32,740 bases of DNA from Clostridiales bacterium (GTDB lineage Bacteria > Bacillota > Clostridia > Ch29), in contig JAAYJF010000135.1 of NCBI GenBank assembly GCA_012523075.1, positions 1 to 32,740 of the forward strand. The letters are read 5' to 3'. Position 1 is the stretch's first letter, and every line of letters starts with the position of its first letter. Of the stretch, positions 8,050-15,334 are shown in pieces. The position numbers and the translations under genes are program-made. The notes under the pieces are model-generated. The model was given only the letters and a program-made list of their open reading frames with translations, was not told the DNA's origin and did no database searches.

Positions 8050-11000
8050 ATGGAATTTTTGAAGGGTCTCATGAAAGGGAGCAAAGGTAAAAGGACGGCG
8101 GCGGTGTTAATCGCCCTATGTCTAATTTCGGGGGCGGTATACCTGGCCGGGTTTGGGGGCAGGAGCACTTTTGCGCCGGACAGGGTTTTAGCGTCGGTAC
8201 TTACCCTTACCGCAACCGCCGAAGACAGCCTAGGTATATCGCTGGACACCCAGTTTATCTTAAAAAGCGATGTACAGTTGCAAAGCTCGGATGTAAGGCA
8301 TTTACTTGAAACCGAGCCGGAGATACATTTCTTGGTGGAAGAACAAGGCGGTGACGGGAAGGCGTTTATTATAACTCCAACCGAAGTGCTGGACGCCAAC
8401 AAAGTCTACCGGTTCCGGCTGGGGGAGGGTACATGGTCCTTCCAAACCAAAAATGAGTTTACCGTGCTGGGTAGCCTTCCCCGGGACAAGGGCTGGGCCG
8501 TGCCGGTAAATACCGGTATAGAGATAGTCTTTAGCCATGAAAATTACCAGGACATAGAAGAATATTTTGAAATAACCCCGAGGGTGGAGGGTTTTTTTGA
8601 AAGGCATAAGAGGACGGCGGTTTTTGTGCCCAAAGGGCTGCAGCCGGGCACCATATATACCGTAAGGGTTAAAAAGGGGTTGGGGGTTTTGGGAAGCAGC
8701 GAGACCCTTAAAGAGGACTTTGTCTTTCAGTTCGAGACCCAGTCGACGGAAGCCGCCGAAGGCAAAGGACCGACAATGGAGGTCTATTTTTCCAAAAAAA
8801 TGTACGAGTATCCAGTAGGGGAGCGGCCTCTGTTTGACTTTGGATACTACCGACACAATGGACGAGACAAAGCCCCGATAATTACGGTTGACCTGTATAA
8901 ATATAAGGACGTCGACGGGTTTATTGACGCCCTTAAAGAGTATCACCGGATTCCCAACTGGGCGTATTGTTCCCAAAAGGCCCACCGGGCGGAGGTGTCC
9001 GGCCTGGAAAGGGTGGCTTCCTTCCAGCCCCCCATGCAGCAGTCCCAATACAACCATTACATAATATTCCCGGAGGGCTTGGCGGAGGGGCACTACCTGG
9101 CGGACATTGTCTGTACAGACAATGCATCCGGCGATAGGGCAGTAAACCAGGTGTGGCTGCAGGTAACCGATATTACCGGTTATGTATCGGCATCCTCCGA
9201 CAAAACCCTTGTATGGGTTAACGATATAGACGGCGGGCCTGTAAAGGACGCCCGGGTGGAGATTGCAGGAGCCGGGGAGGCAGGGAGGACCGGTAGCGAC
9301 GGAGTGCTTACCTTTGACACGCCGGAGGACATGAAAGCAGGTTCGGATATGGAAGCCTCCCATATGTATATTAAGCTGTCGGCCGGGAGCAAAAGCCCCT
9401 GTGTCATACCGGTTATAAGGGTGTGGTACGACTATTACTATGGAGATACAAGGCACCAGGATTACTGGAGTTCCATACATTTTGACAGGCAACTGTACCA
9501 GCCCGCCGATACGGTTAGCTTTTGGGGCATAATTAGGCCAATGGATGGAAGAATGCCGGAGGGAAGGCTGGAGGCGGTGCTGCAAAGGAACGATTATTAT
9601 TACGGCTACGGGGGCGGTGCCCAGGAAATAACCACGCTGGACCTTAAAAGCGAAAAGGACGGGACCTTTGCCGGAGAACTAAAGCTTCCCGGCTTGTCGC
9701 CGGGTCATTATCATATTGCGTTCAGGCTGGGCGACCAGTATATAACCGGCAAATGGTTTGAGGTTGCCAGCTATACAAAGCCGGCCTACAGGATAGAAAT
9801 AAGTAAGGATAAAAGGGCGGTTTTCTCCGGGAAGGACAAAATTACCTTTGATATAAAGGCTTCGTTTTTCGAGGGCACCCCGGTAAGTTCTATGCAGCTT
9901 TCCTGCAGCGGAGGCTCCGATACCGGGACGGTGACCACCGACGAGGAAGGCAGGGCATCGGTGACCCTCTTGCCCAAGTACAGGGACGTACACTGGGCAT
10001 CAGGCCTTGAGTACTTCAGCGTGTACAACTTGCTGCCGGAGGCGGGGGAAATATACGGTATTACAAATTACATGGTGTTTCATAACGACATGGACCTCCA
10101 GTGCTCTGTCCGGGCGACCGAAAGCGGGGCGGAAGTTTCAGCCAAGGTAAACTGGATAACCCTGGACCGGATAAATGACGGTGGTAGCCGGATGGAAGAC
10201 CCCTATTACGATACTTCCCTTTATATAGGAGACCCGGTGCCGGGGCAAGCCATTTCTGGAAGGGTTTACGAGAACCGGTGGCGCAGGGAGGAGCGGGGCA
10301 AGTACTACGACTTCATAAATAAGGAGGTAAGAACCAGCTATTTCTATTACCCCGAGTACATACCGGTAACCGACTTTACCATAACAACCGATGCAGGGGG
10401 TAAGGGAAGCTTTGTATTCCCCTATGAGGATGACAAGGCCTATCGTGTAGACCTGGAAACAACCGACGGTATGGGTAGAAGGGTAAAAAGGGAGCAGTAT
10501 TTCTACGGCAGTAGCTTTGTTGACTACCAGTGGCAGTACTGGGACTACTATCACCTGGAGGAGCAGAAGGAGGAATATAGGTTTTACCGCACCGGGGAAG
10601 AGTATTGCCTTAGCTTCAAGAATAACAACGAGATGCTGCCGGAGGGAGAGGGCAGTCATTACCTGTACCAGGTGAATCAAAAAGGCCTGAAAGGTTACAG
10701 GGTAGATACAGCCCCCTGTTACAGGGCAGCCTTCCGGGAGGAGGACATACCCAGCCTTCACGTGACGGGGGTGTACTTTAACGGGCGTACTTACCATAAA
10801 ACCAGTCCATGGGTAGTTCAATACGACAGAAAGGAAAGGGAACTCAAAATAACGGTAACTGCCGACCGGGAAATTTACCGGCCGGGGGAGGAGGCAACCC
10901 TGGATATATTTGTTAAGGACGCTTTAAGAAAACCGAGGGAAGCAACGGTTAATATAAGCCTTGTGGACGAGGCAATGTACCAGTTGATGGGGGAAGACGA

Positions 11001-12993
11001 AGGGGTGCTGGAAGGCCTTTATTCGAGGGTGCTGGATTCGGGGATAATATCCGACGGTTATTCCCACCTCTGCCCCGATATGATTGGAGGCCCCGGTGCC
11101 GAGGGCGGCGAAGGGGGAGGCGAGAGGAAGGACTTCAGGGATACCGCCTATTTTGGCATCGTAAAAACCGACCGCCAGGGAAGGGGAAGTATTACCATAA
11201 AGCTGCCCGACAACCTCACCTCGTGGAGGGCGACGTACAATGCGGTAACCGGGGACCTAAGGGCAGGCAGCGGCAGTATATCCCTTGTTGTAAAACTTCC
11301 CTTTTTTGCGGATATGATTATAAACGACAGCTACCTGGAGGGCGATAGGCCCCACATTGCGCTCCGGTCCTACGGGGATGCGATCTCTTCCGGTGACAGC
11401 GTTGAATACAAAATCAGTGCACCCACTATTTTTAAGGGTGAAAGGTTGCTGGAGGCGGACGCCTTTGAAGCGGTGTGGCTTGAGATGCCGCCCCTTTCAC
11501 CCGGTGCCCACCTGGTGACGGTAAAGGCTCGCTGCGGGGAGGGCCTTACCGATACGCTGACCCGGGAGATTATGGTTTATGACAGCTATCTTAATAGAGG
11601 AGTAACTGAGTATTATACCCTAAGCAAGGGTATGAAAATAAAAGGGAGCGGGGAAGGGCTCACAAAGCTTGTTTTTACCGACCGAAGCAGGGGAATGTAT
11701 ATAGGACCTTTGTACCAGCTTTACTATAATTATGGTAAGAGGGTAGACCAAAGGCTTGCCAAACAGGTGGCATACAGCCTTCTGGAAGGGTATTTTGATA
11801 CCGACCTGCCGGTGCCCGACGAGTTTGATGTGCATTCATACCAGGCACCGGACGGAGGCATTTCGCTCTTGCCCTACAGCGAGAGCGAGGCGGCCTTAAG
11901 CGCAAAAGTTGCCGCGCTGGGGGTGGAGGGCTTTGACAGGGGGTGCCTGGAACATTATTTTTACAAGCTTTTGTTCGAGACCGGTAAAACCGAGGAGGAG
12001 GTAAGCTGCGCGCTGTGGGGCCTTGCGGCCTTGGACCAGCCGGTGCTTAACCAGGTAAAAACCATGCTGGAGGAAGGGAACCCGGGCGTTAAAACAAAGC
12101 TTCAACTGGGCCTTGCCCTGGGGGAGCTAGGCAGCGGGAACCATGCCGCCGGGGTGCTGGATAAAGTCCTAAAAGAATGGGGCAAAACACGGGACCCCTA
12201 TGTGTTGGTGGATTCAGGTGCCGAAAGGGACGATGTGATGGAGCTTACCTCGCTGGCGGCACTGCTGGCGGCGAGGGTAAATCACCCCGCAGCGGAGGCT
12301 ATGTTTATGTATATAACCGACAACAGTACCAAGGATATACTGGTGCTGCTTGAGCAGGCGATGTACCTCTCCGAAATGCTGGCTAAGGGCCAGGACAGCC
12401 CGGCGGAGTTTTCCTATAGGCTGGACGGCAAAAGGACAGACATAAGCCTTGAAAAAGAGGCCTCTTACAGCCTTTTGCTTACGCCTGAAAGGCTGGCGGA
12501 GATGGAAATACTTGAGGTAAAGGGCGAAGCTGCGCTGTGCAGCATTTATGAAGCCGCCTTTTTACCGGAGGATACCCCGGAAATTGAAGGCCTGGCTATA
12601 AGAAGGCAGTATCTTGTAAACGACAGACCGGTTAAGGAGTTTAACCAAAGCGATATAGTCAAGGTGGTTATTGATTATAGTTTCGGCGATAAGTCCTTGG
12701 AAGGGAGCTACCGGGTATCGGATTTTCTTCCCTCGGGCCTTAAAATAATTGCGGCTCCCTATACAAGGGGTCTTGAATACTCGAACATACGCTACCCCTA
12801 TGAGGTGAACGGCCAAAAAGTGAGTTTCTACCTGTATAACAGTGCCAATAATTCATCGGTGAATGAACCGGTTGTATATTATGCAAGGGTGGTATCAAAG
12901 GGAAGCTTCAGGGCCCAGGCTGCCTTTTTGCAGAATATGAAGGCTGATGGCGAGATAAAGATGACAAATGAGGAGACAGTAACGATAAGATGA
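8050..12993 (+). CDS. Membrane-anchored alpha-2-macroglobulin-like protein without thioester motif
   Basis: 1,647 residues. A positively charged start and a hydrophobic segment at about residues 17-35 form a signal anchor, with no lipobox Cys. Two Ig-like (Big_5/SbsA-type) domains follow to about residue 235, then macroglobulin MG domains. Around residue 1010-1026 is a Gly/Glu-rich stretch in the bait position. The A2M domain is recognised by FRDTAYFG, then TDRQGRG and LPDNLTSWRATYNAVT from about residue 1029. The helical thioester-domain fold seems to be kept (YQAPDGGIS further on), but the spot where CxEQ should be reads IGPLYQLYYNYG (from residue 1218), with no Cys. Bacterial macroglobulins trap proteases near the cell surface, sometimes through the thioester; this one could act only non-covalently. 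The stop overlaps the next start (ATGA at 12990-12993). Family assignment is firm; target and role are unknown. Confidence 0.9.
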   Translation: MEFLKGLMKGSKGKRTAAVLIALCLISGAVYLAGFGGRSTFAPDRVLASVLTLTATAEDSLGISLDTQFILKSDVQLQSSDVRHLLETEPEIHFLVEEQGGDGKAFIITPTEVLDANKVYRFRLGEGTWSFQTKNEFTVLGSLPRDKGWAVPVNTGIEIVFSHENYQDIEEYFEITPRVEGFFERHKRTAVFVPKGLQPGTIYTVRVKKGLGVLGSSETLKEDFVFQFETQSTEAAEGKGPTMEVYFSKKMYEYPVGERPLFDFGYYRHNGRDKAPIITVDLYKYKDVDGFIDALKEYHRIPNWAYCSQKAHRAEVSGLERVASFQPPMQQSQYNHYIIFPEGLAEGHYLADIVCTDNASGDRAVNQVWLQVTDITGYVSASSDKTLVWVNDIDGGPVKDARVEIAGAGEAGRTGSDGVLTFDTPEDMKAGSDMEASHMYIKLSAGSKSPCVIPVIRVWYDYYYGDTRHQDYWSSIHFDRQLYQPADTVSFWGIIRPMDGRMPEGRLEAVLQRNDYYYGYGGGAQEITTLDLKSEKDGTFAGELKLPGLSPGHYHIAFRLGDQYITGKWFEVASYTKPAYRIEISKDKRAVFSGKDKITFDIKASFFEGTPVSSMQLSCSGGSDTGTVTTDEEGRASVTLLPKYRDVHWASGLEYFSVYNLLPEAGEIYGITNYMVFHNDMDLQCSVRATESGAEVSAKVNWITLDRINDGGSRMEDPYYDTSLYIGDPVPGQAISGRVYENRWRREERGKYYDFINKEVRTSYFYYPEYIPVTDFTITTDAGGKGSFVFPYEDDKAYRVDLETTDGMGRRVKREQYFYGSSFVDYQWQYWDYYHLEEQKEEYRFYRTGEEYCLSFKNNNEMLPEGEGSHYLYQVNQKGLKGYRVDTAPCYRAAFREEDIPSLHVTGVYFNGRTYHKTSPWVVQYDRKERELKITVTADREIYRPGEEATLDIFVKDALRKPREATVNISLVDEAMYQLMGEDEGVLEGLYSRVLDSGIISDGYSHLCPDMIGGPGAEGGEGGGERKDFRDTAYFGIVKTDRQGRGSITIKLPDNLTSWRATYNAVTGDLRAGSGSISLVVKLPFFADMIINDSYLEGDRPHIALRSYGDAISSGDSVEYKISAPTIFKGERLLEADAFEAVWLEMPPLSPGAHLVTVKARCGEGLTDTLTREIMVYDSYLNRGVTEYYTLSKGMKIKGSGEGLTKLVFTDRSRGMYIGPLYQLYYNYGKRVDQRLAKQVAYSLLEGYFDTDLPVPDEFDVHSYQAPDGGISLLPYSESEAALSAKVAALGVEGFDRGCLEHYFYKLLFETGKTEEEVSCALWGLAALDQPVLNQVKTMLEEGNPGVKTKLQLGLALGELGSGNHAAGVLDKVLKEWGKTRDPYVLVDSGAERDDVMELTSLAALLAARVNHPAAEAMFMYITDNSTKDILVLLEQAMYLSEMLAKGQDSPAEFSYRLDGKRTDISLEKEASYSLLLTPERLAEMEILEVKGEAALCSIYEAAFLPEDTPEIEGLAIRRQYLVNDRPVKEFNQSDIVKVVIDYSFGDKSLEGSYRVSDFLPSGLKIIAAPYTRGLEYSNIRYPYEVNGQKVSFYLYNSANNSSVNEPVVYYARVVSKGSFRAQAAFLQNMKADGEIKMTNEETVTIR

Positions 12994-13895
12994 AAAAACC
13001 AAGCACCCGACCGGTGAATGTACTGGTGTTTTTCCTATTGATATTGTATACCTTTACCGGGTGTGCAGGCTGGGCAGAAAACGCGGAGGGACAGGCCGCT
13101 AAGAGCTATGCACATCCATGCAGCTTTTATAATGAAAGGGACTTTTTCGAGAGCCTGTCCCGGGCAGGGGCCAAGCCGTCGCAGATGCTTATTAGGGGCG
13201 GGGTCATACCCCACCACCTGGTGGCCGGTTACATGATAGCGGATTTCTTCAGCATGCTGTCCGGCCAGGAGGTGGATAGGGTAATACTTATCGGGCCCAA
13301 CCATCACCTTAAGGGGCCGAGGGTGATAAGCTCTAGGCATGGCTGGCGGACCGCCTTCGGGATACTTGAAACAGAAACTGAGTTGGTAGAAAGGCTGGCA
13401 GGCTCGGGCATTGCAGGCTTCGATGAGGAGGCCATTGCCGGGGAGCATTCCATAGCCGCAATTGTCCCATATATAAAATACTATTTGCCGGATTCAGCCA
13501 TTGTGCCGTTAATACTGCATCCCGACCTTACCGGGGGAGAGACCGAAAACCTGGCGGACCTTTTGCTGCAGCACACCGGAGACAGGGACGTATTTGTGGC
13601 GTCGGTTGACTTTTCCCACTATCTAAAGGGCCGGGATGCGGCTAAAAGGGATGAGGTAACCCTGGATGCCATTAAGGGGAAGGATTATTCCCGGCTTCTA
13701 ATGATGGGAGATGAATACCTGGATTCTCCGTCAAGCATTGTTACGCTGTTAAAGGTGATGGAAAAGTCGGGTAGCGGCAGCATGGAAGTGATTCATAATT
13801 CCAATTCCGCGCTGCTGCTGGGCAGGGATATTGAAGAGACCACAAGCTATTTTACGCTTATATATTACCAGAACTGTAGAGGAGGCTTGTCATGA
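12990..13895 (+). CDS. MEMO-family (AmmeMemoRadiSam protein B-like) lipoprotein
   Basis: 301 residues. The N-terminus has a hydrophobic stretch ending in FTGC, giving lipidation at Cys25, so the protein should sit outside the membrane. The rest matches the MEMO fold (related to class III dioxygenases): VIPHHLVAGY (His75/76), GPNHH (His105/106), GEHSIA (Glu152-His153) and SVDFSHY (Asp207, His210) supply the metal-site residues. Where I expect the family Cys (a CG motif near the C-terminus, from memory), the sequence reads HNSNSALLLG. It is coupled by ATGA overlaps to the macroglobulin gene before it and the prolyl-tRNA editing gene after it. The usual partners, AMMECR1 and the AmrS-type radical SAM protein, are not in the window. 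Function is unknown; a metal-dependent redox or hydrolytic role is possible. Confidence 0.85.
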   Translation: MKKPSTRPVNVLVFFLLILYTFTGCAGWAENAEGQAAKSYAHPCSFYNERDFFESLSRAGAKPSQMLIRGGVIPHHLVAGYMIADFFSMLSGQEVDRVILIGPNHHLKGPRVISSRHGWRTAFGILETETELVERLAGSGIAGFDEEAIAGEHSIAAIVPYIKYYLPDSAIVPLILHPDLTGGETENLADLLLQHTGDRDVFVASVDFSHYLKGRDAAKRDEVTLDAIKGKDYSRLLMMGDEYLDSPSSIVTLLKVMEKSGSGSMEVIHNSNSALLLGRDIEETTSYFTLIYYQNCRGGLS

Positions 13896-14380
13896 CAAAG
13901 GACCAAAGGGTGTACAGGTTGCTTGAAGAGCTGGGAATAGAGTATAGGGAGACACAACACCCGCCGGTGTACACGGTGGAGGAGGTAGAAAGGTACTGGA
14001 GGGATATTCCCGGTGCCCACTGCAAAAATTTGTTTTTGCGTGACCCAAAGGGAAAGAAGCATTACCTGGTTGTTATGCTACACAATAAAAAGGTTAATAT
14101 GGCGAACCTTGCAGGACAGATTGGCGACGGCAGGCTGGGCTTTGCATCCGAGAAAAGGCTGGAAAAATACCTGGGTCTTGAAACCGGGGCGGTATCACCC
14201 TTCGGGCTGATAAACGACACCGATAGGCGTGTACGTGTGGTGTTGGATTCAGAGCTGAAGGGTGCCGACAAGGTGAGCTTCCATCCCAACGTGAATACTG
14301 TCACTGTTACCATTTCCTTTGGGGACTTTGAGCGGTTTCTAGCCCACTGCGGGAACCCTGTGTCCTACCTAACCATATGA
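13892..14380 (+). CDS. Prolyl-tRNA editing deacylase, YbaK/ProX (PrdX) family
   Basis: 162 residues, the full length of a stand-alone YbaK/ProX domain. Conserved features are HPPVYTVEE near the N-terminus, the catalytic-site Lys45 in CKNLFLRDPKG, VNMANLAGQIG, LGLETGAVSPFGL, and the FHPNVNT segment near the end. This family hydrolyses mischarged tRNA, most often alanyl-tRNA(Pro), in the cytoplasm; PrdX of clostridial proline-reductase operons belongs here. It overlaps the MEMO gene by ATGA and lies 47 bp ahead of the hydroxyproline-dehydratase pair, an intriguing setting because a proline analogue could also end up on tRNA(Pro). Substrate is not determined from the sequence. Confidence 0.92.
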   Translation: MTKDQRVYRLLEELGIEYRETQHPPVYTVEEVERYWRDIPGAHCKNLFLRDPKGKKHYLVVMLHNKKVNMANLAGQIGDGRLGFASEKRLEKYLGLETGAVSPFGLINDTDRRVRVVLDSELKGADKVSFHPNVNTVTVTISFGDFERFLAHCGNPVSYLTI

Positions 14381-14427
14381 ACTAAAAGGGTTTCCCTAAA
14401 AAATTAAGGATTAGTTGGGGGTGCTTT

Positions 14428-15330
14428 ATGATAACGGGAACGATTTTCGACATTCAGAGATATTCTATCCACGACGGTCCGGGTATTCGCACCACCGTTT
14501 TCCTGAAAGGATGCCCCTTAAGCTGCTGGTGGTGCCACAACCCAGAAAGCCAGAGGTATGGTCCCCAACTGGTTTTGTGGAAAGAAAGGTGTATCGGATG
14601 CGGCGACTGCGTTAAGGCCTGTCCCGAGGGCGCAGTTTCCTTACAGGGAGGCCCTCCGGAAATAATGAAGGATAAATGCCGCTGTTGCGGGGTCTGCTCA
14701 AAGGCCTGTCCCGCCGCTGCCCTTGAAATTATTGGTAAGACAGTGACAACCGAATACGTAATACAGGAAATCGAAAAGGACCTGATTTTTTACGATCAGT
14801 CGGGCGGAGGAGTGACATTTTCGGGCGGGGAGCCGCTCATGCAGCCGGAGTTTTTGAAAAGCCTTCTTGTAGGATGCAGGGCAAAGGATATTCACACCGC
14901 CGTTGACACCTCGGGCTATGCAAACTGGGAAGTGCTATCGATGATTTCAGGTTTTACAGACCTGTTCCTTTACGACATCAAGCATATGGACGATGCGGTA
15001 CACACAAAAACCGTGGGCGTATCCAACAGGGTCATCCTGGAAAACTTAAGGAAACTGGCCAGCATTCATAATAATATAAATATAAGGGTTCCGCTGGTGC
15101 CGGGGATAAACGATGATGAAATTAACATCCAGCAAACGGCGCAGTTTGTTTCCTCCATCAAAATCAGCAAAGTGAATATACTACCCTATCACAGAACCGG
15201 TATGGACAAATACGGAAGGCTGGGAAGGGAATACAGGGTTGCGCATATACGTGAACCCTCGAAGGGACTGGTGGAAAGCGTTGCAAAGGTATTTGAAGGA
15301 TACGGACTGAGTGTAAAGATTGGAGGTTGA
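14428..15330 (+). CDS. hypE: Glycyl radical enzyme activating enzyme (radical SAM), HypD activase
   Basis: 300 residues. The radical-SAM motif CxxxCxxC is Cys29, Cys33, Cys36 (GCPLSCWWCHNPES). A two-cluster ferredoxin-like insert follows: Cys55/58/61/65 and Cys84/87/90/94, as in activases of the glycerol-dehydratase and hydroxyproline-dehydratase classes. GGVTFSGGEPLMQ and YDIKHMD are further family motifs. It would cleave S-adenosylmethionine to abstract hydrogen from Gly761 of the enzyme encoded next. The stop lies 4 bp before the start of that gene, whose ribosome-binding site is inside this gene's end. The short gap (47 bp) upstream holds no terminator with a T run and no clear promoter, so it may be co-transcribed with the macroglobulin cluster. 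The activase role is firm; the symbol follows the partner's assignment. Confidence 0.92.
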   Translation: MITGTIFDIQRYSIHDGPGIRTTVFLKGCPLSCWWCHNPESQRYGPQLVLWKERCIGCGDCVKACPEGAVSLQGGPPEIMKDKCRCCGVCSKACPAAALEIIGKTVTTEYVIQEIEKDLIFYDQSGGGVTFSGGEPLMQPEFLKSLLVGCRAKDIHTAVDTSGYANWEVLSMISGFTDLFLYDIKHMDDAVHTKTVGVSNRVILENLRKLASIHNNINIRVPLVPGINDDEINIQQTAQFVSSIKISKVNILPYHRTGMDKYGRLGREYRVAHIREPSKGLVESVAKVFEGYGLSVKIGG

Positions 15331-15334
15331 AAGC

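Noticed and set aside
8302-9585. 427-codon minus-strand open frame opposite the macroglobulin gene
   Set aside because: A shadow of the coding strand with biased, low-complexity composition, no ribosome-binding site or recognisable domain; the plus-strand protein has clear domains.
15320-15334. Upstream ATG of hypD, five codons earlier
   Set aside because: The ribosome-binding site GGAGG falls after it, at the ideal distance from the ATG at 15335.
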